Shown here: in pieces, positions 9,781-17,991 of the stretch
How the letters are laid out: every line of letters begins with the position of its first letter
Position numbering within the stretch: position 1 is the stretch's first letter
NCBI GenBank assembly: GCA_002423105.1
Contig: DIUT01000015.1
Span: 1-64,000 of the forward strand
Length of the DNA: 64,000 bases
Direction of reading: 5' to 3'
DNA from: Geobacter sp. UBA6151
GTDB taxonomy: Bacteria > Desulfobacterota > Desulfuromonadia > Geobacterales > Pseudopelobacteraceae
Program-made: the position numbers and the translations under genes
Notes under the pieces: generated by a model
Database searches by the model: none
What the model was told of the DNA's origin: nothing
The model's input: only the letters and a program-made list of their open reading frames with translations

Positions 9781-9807
9781 TGCAGACACCACACAGGAGG
9801 TGGAATC

Positions 9808-11364
9808 ATGGCAAAGGCAGCAAAAAAACAGGATGAAGCACGCGTCATCAGGATTTTTGACACCACGTTGCGGGATGGCGAACAGGCTCCGGGCAACAGT
9901 ATGAACATTGAAGAAAAGCTGCGGATTGCCCGTCAGCTTCAAAAATTGAACGTGGATGTTATCGAGGCCGGTTTCCCCATCGCTTCGGAAGGGGATTTCG
10001 AGGCGGTGAAGAAGGTGGCGCAGACCATCAAGGGACCACAAATCGCTGGCCTGTGCCGCTCAAGTGACAAGGATATTGACCGGGCCTGGGAGGCTTTGAA
10101 ATATGCCGGTGACAAGGGGCGTATCCACACTTTTATCGCCACCTCCGACATCCATATGAAATACAAGCTGAAGATGGAACCGGGACGAGTACTGGAAGCT
10201 GCGGTTAAGGCGGTCAGGCGGGCAGCTTCCTACACTCCGAATGTTGAATTTTCCTGTGAAGATGCCGTACGGACCCGGCTGCCGTTTTTGGCGGAGGTTG
10301 TTGAAGCGGTTATTGCTGCTGGCGCCACCACCGTCAACATTCCGGATACTGTCGGCTATACGATTCCTTTCGAGTATTTCAATATCATCAAGTACCTGAA
10401 GGACAACGTTCCCAACATTGAAAAGGCAGTTATCTCGGTTCATTGTCACAACGACCTCGGACTGTCTGTGGCCAATTCCATCGCTGCTGTGCAGGCCGGG
10501 GCAGGTCAGGTAGAGTGCACCATCAACGGTATCGGCGAGCGAGCCGGCAACTGTTCACTGGAAGAGTTCGCCATGATACTGCGTACCCGCCATGATATTT
10601 TGCCCTTCACCACCAATATCGTGACCGATCAACTCACTCCGGCCAGCCGTCTGCTGACCAGCATCACCGGTATAGCTGTGCAGCCGAATAAGGCGGTAGT
10701 GGGGGCAAATGCCTTTGCCCATGAATCAGGCATTCACCAGCACGGTATGTTGATGGACAAATCCACCTATGAGATCATGACGCCGGAATCAGTGGGCTTG
10801 AACGCAAGTTCGCTGGTGCTGGGTAAACACTCGGGACGCCATGCATTCAAGAAGCGGCTGGAAGAGTTGGGGCATGATCTGGATGACGAGATGCTGAACC
10901 GTGCCTTTGACCGGTTCAAAGCCCTGGCTGACTTGAAGAAAGAGGTCTTTGACGAGGATCTTGACGCCATTGTTACCGATGAGTCACGGGAAGAGGATCG
11001 TTACAAGCTGGAGCATATTACCGTTACTTGCGGTTCTTTTGCCGTTGCCACTGCCACGGTGCAGATGGAGATACAAGGCAAGCAGGTCCGGACTGCTGAG
11101 CTGGGAGATGGTCCGGTTGACTCCGCCTTCAAGGCGATACGCAAGCTGACCAAAACCAAGGCAGTGCTTACTCAGTACAATGTAGGCTCAATTACCGGTG
11201 GTACTGATGCCCAGGGTGAGGTTACCGTGCGGGTTGAAGAGGGAGGCTATACTGTAGTAGGTAAAGGTTCATCCACCGATATCATCGTGGCCTCGGCCAA
11301 AGCGTTTATCCATGCTTTGAACCGGCTGCATCACAAGCAGAAACGTCTTTCTGACGCTGTCTGA
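9808..11364 (+). CDS. leuA: 2-isopropylmalate synthase
   Basis: The 518-aa enzyme condenses acetyl-CoA with 2-oxoisovalerate, the first committed step of leucine synthesis. The catalytic TIM barrel shows FDTTLRDGEQAPG (about residues 15-27), the metal-binding HCHNDLGLS, and HESGIHQHGML. A C-terminal LeuA allosteric domain (about 380-510) binds leucine for feedback inhibition. ATG 9808 is preceded by AGGAGG with 7-nt spacing; the upstream in-frame extension lies inside the T-box terminator and is not coding. The leucine-specifier T-box supports leuA over the related citramalate synthase, and the length fits LeuA. Confidence 0.95.
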   Translation: MAKAAKKQDEARVIRIFDTTLRDGEQAPGNSMNIEEKLRIARQLQKLNVDVIEAGFPIASEGDFEAVKKVAQTIKGPQIAGLCRSSDKDIDRAWEALKYAGDKGRIHTFIATSDIHMKYKLKMEPGRVLEAAVKAVRRAASYTPNVEFSCEDAVRTRLPFLAEVVEAVIAAGATTVNIPDTVGYTIPFEYFNIIKYLKDNVPNIEKAVISVHCHNDLGLSVANSIAAVQAGAGQVECTINGIGERAGNCSLEEFAMILRTRHDILPFTTNIVTDQLTPASRLLTSITGIAVQPNKAVVGANAFAHESGIHQHGMLMDKSTYEIMTPESVGLNASSLVLGKHSGRHAFKKRLEELGHDLDDEMLNRAFDRFKALADLKKEVFDEDLDAIVTDESREEDRYKLEHITVTCGSFAVATATVQMEIQGKQVRTAELGDGPVDSAFKAIRKLTKTKAVLTQYNVGSITGGTDAQGEVTVRVEEGGYTVVGKGSSTDIIVASAKAFIHALNRLHHKQKRLSDAV

Positions 11365-11378
11365 TCCCTTTGTGGGGG

Positions 11379-11418
11379 GCGCTTGTGGGGCGTGGGCTGT
11401 GCCTGCCCCTACAAGCGC
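11379..11418. repeat. Long imperfect palindrome between convergent leuA and the sigma-54 activator gene
   Basis: Arms GCGCTTGTGGGGC (11379-11391) and GCCCCTACAAGCGC (11405-11418) pair with one bulge or mismatch. The right arm carries CCTGCCCCTAC, the reverse complement of the core of the palindrome at 24345. It covers the stop codon of the minus-strand gene. It is likely a REP-like element that could act as a bidirectional terminator. Confidence 0.6.
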
Positions 11419-14210
11419 ACCGTCTTGTAGAGAAAATTCTTGAATTTGTAGAGCAGCTTCCGCTGCTCATCCACTGTTGCCGTTTCAGGAATTGCCCGCA
11501 GGTAGCGGGCCACGCCGGGCAGGGTCCGTCCGGCTGCGCTACGCCCTTTCTCCACCACGGTTCTGACCACGTCCCGTGAAATATCGTTACGGGAAAATGG
11601 TTCATACAGGTCCTGCCAGAAGTCGCCTCCCTGAAGAATACGATCCAGTATTTCTGCTGCCAGCCGTCCGGTAAGCTCACGGGCATCACCTTTGATGCTG
11701 CCAGGGCCGACACCAGCGATGGCTTGTCGCACAGCGGCAGCGGAAAGCATGTCGCTTCGCCTGAAAAAGAGCGCTCGCAACAAAATGGAGCGCAACTCGC
11801 GAATATTGCCTTCATACTGATGGCCTACCAGAAGCGCCTTGGCCTCGTTCGTCAGATGCGGTGGTTCTTCAGGGTCATCAGCGCCGCGGTAGGTGCGGTA
11901 CAGTTTACCCAGAAAATGTACTGCCAGGTCCGGGATATCTTCGGCCCGCTCATTGAGTGAAGGGAGCCTGATTGAGAGTTCGGCCAGACGGTGGTACAGA
12001 TCTTCCCGGAAACGTCCCGCTGCAATTTCTGTGAGCAGATCCTTGTTGGTGGCCGCCACCAGCAGTACCCGGCTAAAGCGTTCAACGTTCTCTCCCAGTC
12101 GAATAAAGCCGCCGTTGTCTAGAAAACGCAGCAGTTGCACCTGGGTCTTAGGATCGGCATCACCGATCTCATCCAGAAAAACCACTCCTCCCATGCATTC
12201 TTCCAGAATTCCCTTCCGATCGCTATAAGCTCCGGTGAATGCGCCTTTTTTGTGGCCGAATAGTTCAGAATACGTCAGTTCGCCGCTATAGGCAGCGATA
12301 TTGGTTTTTTTTACCGGCAGCTCTCCCTGTGTGCTGTCGATGGTGCGGTAGAGTGAGTTGAGGGTGTTGTAGAGGTTGTTGAAGAAGAACTCTTTGCCTG
12401 ATCCGGTGGGGCCGGTGACCAGGATGGAGGGGAGCCCGATAGTGGCTTCCTGGAGTACATTTTTGCTCCAGAGCAATACCCGGTTACAAAGTGGTGGCGA
12501 CACGGTGTTGATAAATTCCACGATAGCCTGGGAGGTGGGGGCAAGCCCGATGATATTTCCCAACCGGTATGAAGAAACCTGAGGGTCCTTATAGCCGACA
12601 TCGGTGGTCAGCCGCTGCACTTGGCCCTGCAAACGTTCTATCCTTTGCAGATCGGAGACATGCCGGGCGGTCAGAGAGCCGATTATCTGCAAAATTTTGC
12701 GGTGTTCTTCAGTAAAATAGCCATAGCGTAAGGAATTGAGGCAGATGACGGCAATTACCGCTCCATCGCAGATGACCGGCACAGCAATTTCGCTTTTCAG
12801 TAGTTCACTCATGGAGCGGTGGAATCCTTCAGCAGTCCGCTCCTCATCAACGCTGGAGATGATCTTGGGTTGTCTGCTCCAGGCAACATAGCCGGTCAGG
12901 CTGCGTTCATCGGGTGCCAATTCATTACCGCCAACTGGAAATGGAGGGATATATCGCTTCAGCCATTCCTTGTTTTTTGCGCCGATGATGGTGCCCTGTT
13001 CATCCTCCACCACCAGCCATTGCCGTCCTTCCCGCTCTTCCACCAGGGCGATGCTGCCGGTGTCGGCGCCGATCAGTTCCGTTGCCTTGGCCAGTACCTT
13101 AGTCAGGAATGGTTGCAGAGATTCGCCGCTTTCGTTCAGCAGATCGGTGATCTCCGACAGCACCCGAATCTCCAGATGCTCACCCCCAACCCCGCCAACC
13201 ACGCTTTCCACCATCCGGGCATGGCTCTGCAACAGTCCCATCTCAAACTCAGTAAAACGGTACTCATCATGGCAAAAGTAGTTGACCAGGCAGATGACAC
13301 GATGGGTGCGCAGATCAAAACGGGGGACCACATAGAGGCTGCGCAGGGCCATTTCCTCGGTAAGTGCCCGTTTTTGCAGGTCGTGTCTGGAAAGGTCGTC
13401 AATGAACAGCGGCTTCAGCAGGCGTTCGTCGCTGATGATCGCCTGCTCATCAACATAGCGTGATATAAGCGAACTACCGGGGGCCAGCCAGATGGCTCCC
13501 AGGCGATCATACTGTTCGTGCAGTTCAGCGTCTTCTGCATGACTGGCCAGCACTTCAAGGGATACGCTGCCATCCGCTGCAACCGCCGGGGTCAGCACCG
13601 AGGCCAGCACAACTTTTTCCACCAGCCGCACCGCGGAACGGACCATGCGCCCCGCTGCCTCATGTTTCTTCGACTCTTCGAGGCGGCGGGCCAACTGCAC
13701 CTGCTGGTGGTAGCTGCGTGCCTCATCAAGGCGGTCGGCAACCACTGCCAGAAAGTCAGCTAATCTGCTTTTGGTCTGTCCGCTCGGTTCCTGATCGCCT
13801 GCTTCGCGATCAAGGCACAGCACGCCGATGGATTTGCCCCGGCTTACCACGGGCAGACAGCTGCTGCCGGCAATGCCGAACTGCCGCGCCATGCTGGTGT
13901 CAAGGGTGTCGTCGTCGGATACGGTACGGCGGAATTCAGCCGGATACTGTCCTGCAAATACGCGGGAAACCAGGCAGTCCTGAGAAATCATCGGAAATGC
14001 CACCTCACGGATTTCCGCAGTCTCCGGACCAACAGCATGGACGCAGGCAAGGGCTCCGGCGATCAGGTCTTCAACGTAAATCCGTACCCGGCTAAGCCCT
14101 GAGATATATCCAACGCCTTCGGCCAGAACATACAGCAATTCGGTCAGGTTTTCCTTGCCGTATCCGGCAATCTTGACCCGCAAGCTGTGCAGAAAATCAT
14201 CGTTTGACAT
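11409..14210 (-). CDS. Sigma-54-dependent transcriptional activator with multiple GAF sensor domains
   Basis: A 933-aa enhancer-binding protein. The N-terminal ~540 residues contain what look like three GAF-type sensor segments (about 20-160, 180-340 and 350-525). The AAA+ domain (about 560-830) has a P-loop GPTGSGKE, the sigma-54 contact loop GAFTGA, Walker B GGVVFLDEIGD, and the sensor and arginine-finger region ending FREDLYHRLAE. The C-terminal ~90 residues (SRDVVRTVVEKG...) resemble the HTH segment of Geobacter-type activators. About 50 residues separate the P-loop from the GAFTGA region, which looks longer than in NtrC. The MBL hydrolase gene is 15 bp upstream on the same strand. Signal and target promoters are unknown. 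Confidence 0.88.
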   Translation of the reverse strand: MSNDDFLHSLRVKIAGYGKENLTELLYVLAEGVGYISGLSRVRIYVEDLIAGALACVHAVGPETAEIREVAFPMISQDCLVSRVFAGQYPAEFRRTVSDDDTLDTSMARQFGIAGSSCLPVVSRGKSIGVLCLDREAGDQEPSGQTKSRLADFLAVVADRLDEARSYHQQVQLARRLEESKKHEAAGRMVRSAVRLVEKVVLASVLTPAVAADGSVSLEVLASHAEDAELHEQYDRLGAIWLAPGSSLISRYVDEQAIISDERLLKPLFIDDLSRHDLQKRALTEEMALRSLYVVPRFDLRTHRVICLVNYFCHDEYRFTEFEMGLLQSHARMVESVVGGVGGEHLEIRVLSEITDLLNESGESLQPFLTKVLAKATELIGADTGSIALVEEREGRQWLVVEDEQGTIIGAKNKEWLKRYIPPFPVGGNELAPDERSLTGYVAWSRQPKIISSVDEERTAEGFHRSMSELLKSEIAVPVICDGAVIAVICLNSLRYGYFTEEHRKILQIIGSLTARHVSDLQRIERLQGQVQRLTTDVGYKDPQVSSYRLGNIIGLAPTSQAIVEFINTVSPPLCNRVLLWSKNVLQEATIGLPSILVTGPTGSGKEFFFNNLYNTLNSLYRTIDSTQGELPVKKTNIAAYSGELTYSELFGHKKGAFTGAYSDRKGILEECMGGVVFLDEIGDADPKTQVQLLRFLDNGGFIRLGENVERFSRVLLVAATNKDLLTEIAAGRFREDLYHRLAELSIRLPSLNERAEDIPDLAVHFLGKLYRTYRGADDPEEPPHLTNEAKALLVGHQYEGNIRELRSILLRALFFRRSDMLSAAAVRQAIAGVGPGSIKGDARELTGRLAAEILDRILQGGDFWQDLYEPFSRNDISRDVVRTVVEKGRSAAGRTLPGVARYLRAIPETATVDEQRKLLYKFKNFLYKTVRL

Positions 14211-14225
14211 ACACCCTCGCTTTTC

Positions 14226-14999
14226 TTATGCCTGATGGTCCAGCTCTATCTCAAAACTCATTCCGTCCCAAGCAAACTCCACGCCTGGGGGAAGGCGACT
14301 GCTCTCGGCATGGGATACTTCATGGGTCAGATGGGTCAGTATGGTTCGGGTTGCGCCCATAGTTTGAGTGGCTGCAATGGCGTTTTCAATGTTGAAATGA
14401 GACGGGTGTGGACTCCAGCGCAGTCCGTCGATTACGACGGTCTGTACTCCTTGTAACAGCAGATTTGAAGCTGGAGAAATGCCGCTGCAATCGGTCAGGT
14501 AGGCGAACTGCCCGATACGGTAACCATGGGAAGCACCACTGCCATGTTCAAGGAGGATCGGGATGATGTGTAGCCCAAACAGATCAAAAGGGGCGTCAAT
14601 TGTTACTGGTTCAATCAAGGGGGGGTGCGTCGCATCTTCATCCTGTGTGAAAATGTACCGGAAACCGGATTGCAGCCGGGCCATGGTGGCTTTGCTGCCA
14701 TAACAGGGGATGACGCGGCGGTGCAAAAAATGGAACCCGCGCAGGTCGTCAATGCCGTTGACATGATCGGCATGGGCATGGGTAAATAGGATACCGTCAA
14801 TCTTATCAACTTTTTGTGCGAGCATTTGCATGCGCAGATCGGTGGAGGTGTCCACGAGGATTGAGTAACCCTGATGATTAATGAGCAGCGATGCGCGACT
14901 GCGCCGGTCATGGGGATCTGCCGAACAGCAGACCGGACAGGTGCAGCCAACCATAGGTACACCGGTTGAAGTGCCGCTTCCAAGGATTGTTATCTTCAT
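14226..14999 (-). CDS. MBL-fold metallo-hydrolase (PhnP-like)
   Basis: A 257-aa metallo-beta-lactamase-fold protein, MKITILGSGTSTGVP at the N-terminus, then a CTCPVC pair (about residues 19-24) resembling the structural zinc site of PhnP-like phosphodiesterases, and the catalytic metal motif THAHADHVNGID (HxHxDH, about residues 74-85). Later His residues occur in HGSG and LTHLTHE segments. PhnP hydrolyses ribosyl cyclic phosphate, but close relatives act on other phosphodiesters or cyclic nucleotides, so no substrate is claimed. It is the first gene of a probable two-gene operon with the sigma-54 activator; the short spacing suggests co-expression. Confidence 0.85.
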   Translation of the reverse strand: MKITILGSGTSTGVPMVGCTCPVCCSADPHDRRSRASLLINHQGYSILVDTSTDLRMQMLAQKVDKIDGILFTHAHADHVNGIDDLRGFHFLHRRVIPCYGSKATMARLQSGFRYIFTQDEDATHPPLIEPVTIDAPFDLFGLHIIPILLEHGSGASHGYRIGQFAYLTDCSGISPASNLLLQGVQTVVIDGLRWSPHPSHFNIENAIAATQTMGATRTILTHLTHEVSHAESSRLPPGVEFAWDGMSFEIELDHQA

Positions 15000-15253
15000 G
15001 GCACCGGCACAATAGCAGAGCTTTTTTTGCCCGGCAAGGCGGTTTTCCGGTAGTGGAAGTGCTCTGTCAAACAGACGGCTTATTCATAAAACTAAATCAT
15101 TGTGGTTTGAAGGCCGATAATATAAAAAGTTAATGTTTATAGCCACTGATGGAAGAAGTTTTCTGGGGATGATGTTGGCCATGTTGCCAATGTATTGCTG
15201 GGGCGAGATTGCGTTTCTTGCAATGCCCGGCAGAACCGCTACGGTGTTCAGTG
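15000..15253. other. Divergent intergenic region with no recognised gene
   Basis: This AT-richer stretch separates the minus-strand MBL hydrolase from the plus-strand lipoprotein. I see no RNA gene, riboswitch core or convincing sigma-70 promoter. Short reading frames here do not resemble known proteins. Presumably it holds promoters for both flanking genes. Confidence 0.4.
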
Positions 15254-15679
15254 ATGAGAAGAGCGTGCCTTTTGGAAAAGCTTCAAGCGCTACATGCCTT
15301 AAGAATAATCATAAAACGCTGCCTGCGCGGCATCAGCGTGGTGCTGCTTCTGGCAGCAGTCAGCGGATGTGCGGCGCTGCCCATGGCGGGAACCGATGGC
15401 CCTCTGCCACCCGTGCTGGTAATCGAAGAGATAAAACTCCCTTACAACAGGATTGGTCGCATCAATGTAACGCGCACCGTGTATGTCTCTGATTACGTTG
15501 TACCTTCCGCCCTGCATGAATGGGCTCATCAAACTTTGCGGGAAGAGGCCGGCAAGCTTGATGCGGATGGTGTGATACTTCCGGAAATTTCAAGCAGGGA
15601 AGTGAGTATTTTTATATTTCCTGCTTTTCCTGCTACGGAATACCGGGCAGCAGGCGTTGCTATCAAGTTTGTAAAATAG
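15254..15679 (+). CDS. Putative small lipoprotein
   Basis: A 141-aa protein with a basic N-terminus, a hydrophobic stretch and a lipobox-like LAAVSGC at about residues 32-38, so it is probably exported and lipidated. The mature part is short with no recognised domain; it contains a conserved-looking LHEWAHQTLREEAGKLDADGV segment typical of small uncharacterised envelope proteins. Start is uncertain: ATG 15254 lacks a good ribosome-binding site, and the longer frame from 15209 adds 15 non-typical residues; a shorter start inside the basic segment is possible. Flanked by unrelated genes on the opposite strand, it appears to be monocistronic. No function is proposed. Confidence 0.55.
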   Translation: MRRACLLEKLQALHALRIIIKRCLRGISVVLLLAAVSGCAALPMAGTDGPLPPVLVIEEIKLPYNRIGRINVTRTVYVSDYVVPSALHEWAHQTLREEAGKLDADGVILPEISSREVSIFIFPAFPATEYRAAGVAIKFVK

Positions 15680-15696
15680 CCTTACCACTGGTGTCA

Positions 15697-16242
15697 CTAC
15701 AGTTTTTCTCCCAACCCATCTTCCAGAAATTCCCTAGAGTAACGCACGTAATTATCCGCCGATTTCTTCAGCCAGGCAACCTCTTCCGGGGACAGATCCC
15801 TCTTGTAGCGTGCTGGCGCCCCAACCCAGAGGGTGTTGGGTGGAATAATGGTGCCTTCGGTCACCAGGGCACGTGCACCCACCAGCGCTCCCTCGCCCAC
15901 GACAGCTTTATCCATAATCATTGCTTGCATGCCGATGAAACTGCCGTTATTGAGTGTGCAGCCGTGAAGGGTAACACTGTGGCCGACAGTGACGTCATCT
16001 CCAATTATGAGCGGTGCTCCCGGATCATCAGCATGTTTTTTGTGTGTTACATGCAGCATGGTCAAATCCTGAATATTGCTGCGTGCGCCGATGGTGATGT
16101 AGTTGACATCGCCGCGGGCCACTACGTTGTACCAGAGGCTTGATTCAGGGCCGATGGACACCTCGCCGATCACGACGGCGGTTTCGGCAATAAAAGCTGA
16201 TGGGTCGATTGTGGGGTGCATCGCTTTGAATGGGCGTATCAT
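15697..16242 (-). CDS. Gamma-class carbonic anhydrase-like hexapeptide protein
   Basis: A 181-aa left-handed beta-helix protein of the gamma-carbonic anhydrase/YrdA family. Hexapeptide periodicity runs from about residue 12 to 145. Metal-ligand histidines fit H64 (MLHVTH), H86 (VGHSVTLHG) and H91, as in the trimeric zinc/iron site, and the RGDVN segment near residue 43-47 is family typical. A C-terminal helix follows. The start at 16242 is preceded by AGGAGG with 8-nt spacing. Many YrdA-type members have weak or no measured CO2 hydration, so activity is likely but not assured. Confidence 0.88.
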   Translation of the reverse strand: MIRPFKAMHPTIDPSAFIAETAVVIGEVSIGPESSLWYNVVARGDVNYITIGARSNIQDLTMLHVTHKKHADDPGAPLIIGDDVTVGHSVTLHGCTLNNGSFIGMQAMIMDKAVVGEGALVGARALVTEGTIIPPNTLWVGAPARYKRDLSPEEVAWLKKSADNYVRYSREFLEDGLGEKL

Positions 16243-16374
16243 ATGTGTAGCCTCCTGGATGATTTAAAAGAGCATGTCTTCAAATGGTAAAAATTGTATT
16301 ACAAAGCTTTTGCCTATAATGCAAGCCGCTGGTGTTCTGTGGTGGCTTGGACCTTTTTTCAGTTTGCCTTTGTT

Positions 16375-16407
16375 TTGACACTATGCCGCTGATATGGCAT
16401 AGTGTCA
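16375..16407 (+). promoter_or_regulatory. Promoter overlapped by a perfect 12-bp inverted repeat (candidate operator)
   Basis: TGACACTATGCC (16376-16387) is repeated in perfect inverted form as GGCATAGTGTCA (16396-16407) with an 8-bp spacer. The left arm contains the -35 hexamer TTGACA (16375-16380). A 17-bp spacing places a -10-like CATAGT (16398-16403) in the right arm. A dimeric regulator bound here would cover both promoter boxes. The RNA could also fold as a hairpin if transcription starts upstream. The start codon of the secreted FG-GAP-like protein lies 33 bp downstream. Confidence 0.6.
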
Positions 16408-16439
16408 CGGTTTGTTGCTGTACTCTACGGGAGGGGATA

Positions 16440-17990
16440 ATGAGAAAGACTTGTATGCTATTCATGGCGAGTATGCTCATACTGATGAGCGTAGCTGGTG
16501 CCTTTGCAGCGGAACCGTTGCGTGTGTTTGTTGGCGATTTTACGGTGGTTGGCGGACAGGTAAAGGATGAAGGCAAGGTTGCTGTGCAGTCGTTGCTGGC
16601 GTCGCGCATCAATGGCCCGAGAATTCTTGCGGTGGCTTCGGCTGCCGAGGCCGAGGCAACAATCAGCGGTACTTACCTTGTAATCGGCAAAAATTACAGT
16701 ATCGATGCTGTGGTTAAAGGTGTTACCGGGCAGACCATAGCCCGCACCTTTGTGCAGGGGGAAGGCGGTCAGGAAGCGTTGTTTGGAGCGACTGGAACTC
16801 TGGCGGAAAAGCTATCCACTGACTTGTTGAAGCAGTTAGATGCAGGAAAGATTCAGCGTATTGCCCTGACGGCAGGTGTGTCATCCCAGCCGGTTGCGTC
16901 GGCACGGGGTGTCAGCAGTGATGTTGTACGGACAGGCGTAATCGCCTCTTCAGGGGCCGTGCAGAAAGCGCCACAGGCAGATATTATCCGTGTGCAGGAG
17001 TTCCGGCGCGGTGCGCCGAATACTGGTGAGATCAAGCGCCTGGACGGTATGTTCAATCTTATGACGCCGGGTGGTGTCGCTGCTGATGGCAAGCGCATGA
17101 TTTTTATGGCTACGGACCGGGCTGTACAGTTGTATCATGAAGGTGAATCACGTCCTGTTGGCGGATTCGGTGTTGGCGTTGCACAGAAAATCGTTGGCCT
17201 GGATTATGTTGACGGAGATGGCAGTGGGCAGCCTGAGCTGTATGTTACGGTCATGAATCTGGGAGAGGTTGCGTCACAGGTATGGGAGCTGAAGAATAAA
17301 AAATTCACTAAAGTCGTTGATAATATTCCGTATTTTTTCCGGGCAATTGCATTGGCTGGCGGCCCGTTGAAGCTGTACGCACAGGAACAGGGACGTGGTG
17401 CTGATCAGTTTTATGGTGACGTTTTTGAAGTTGTGCGCAAGGGGAAGACCATAATCAGAAAAAGCAAGATACCGATGCCGCGTTACGGCAATATTTTCAG
17501 CTTTAATCAGTTGCACAGCCATGAAGGTGAACTGCTGACGGTTGTCTATCATGAAGAGAACTATCTGGTCGTGTACGACAAGACCATGAAGGAATTGTGG
17601 CGCAGTAATGACCGGTTCGGTGGTTCGGAGCTCTTTTATAAGGTTGAGGATCTAGATAATGTCAGGGTGACAGGGGACCCATTCCGTTGGTTCTTCCTGA
17701 ATCAGCGGATCCAGGTTACAACCAAAAACGAGATACTTGTAGGCAAGAACGAAGGTTTTTTTGTGCTTGGCAATGCGCGCATGTACAAAAAAGGGGCTGT
17801 TTACAGCCTGTACTGGAGTGGTGCAGCCCTTGAGGAGTTGTGGCGTACCAAGGACACCCAGAACTATATGCCCGATTACTTTTTTGATGAATCCCGCAGC
17901 GAGTTGGTGCTTTTGCAACTAAACCAGCGGGAGGACATCATTCTGCGCACCAAGGGCGCTTCTTCTTTGCAGATCAAGAAGGTGGAATAA
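16440..17990 (+). CDS. Secreted FG-GAP/VCBS-like repeat protein
   Basis: A 516-aa exported protein with a Sec signal peptide (MRKTCMLFMASM..., cleavage near GAFA-AEP). About residues 25-150 form a small domain rich in Val/Ala that looks like a lipoprotein-associated sugar/LPS-binding fold (FVGDFTVVGGQVKDEG). The C-terminal ~330 residues look like beta-propeller blades with acidic turns such as YVDGDGSGQPELYV, similar to FG-GAP calcium-binding turns. ATG 16440 has GGGAGGGG upstream and fits the signal peptide; the in-frame extension to 16332 covers the promoter palindrome and is rejected. The next gene, hisZ, starts within a few bases of its stop. Function is unknown. Confidence 0.75.
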   Translation: MRKTCMLFMASMLILMSVAGAFAAEPLRVFVGDFTVVGGQVKDEGKVAVQSLLASRINGPRILAVASAAEAEATISGTYLVIGKNYSIDAVVKGVTGQTIARTFVQGEGGQEALFGATGTLAEKLSTDLLKQLDAGKIQRIALTAGVSSQPVASARGVSSDVVRTGVIASSGAVQKAPQADIIRVQEFRRGAPNTGEIKRLDGMFNLMTPGGVAADGKRMIFMATDRAVQLYHEGESRPVGGFGVGVAQKIVGLDYVDGDGSGQPELYVTVMNLGEVASQVWELKNKKFTKVVDNIPYFFRAIALAGGPLKLYAQEQGRGADQFYGDVFEVVRKGKTIIRKSKIPMPRYGNIFSFNQLHSHEGELLTVVYHEENYLVVYDKTMKELWRSNDRFGGSELFYKVEDLDNVRVTGDPFRWFFLNQRIQVTTKNEILVGKNEGFFVLGNARMYKKGAVYSLYWSGAALEELWRTKDTQNYMPDYFFDESRSELVLLQLNQREDIILRTKGASSLQIKKVE

Positions 17991-17991
17991 C

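Noticed and set aside
9721..9807. Upstream start for leuA
   Set aside because: It would translate the T-box terminator; ATG 9808 has an ideal ribosome-binding site.
12819..13463. 214-aa plus-strand frame inside the sigma-54 activator gene
   Set aside because: No family features and it lies wholly within the opposite-strand GAF region.
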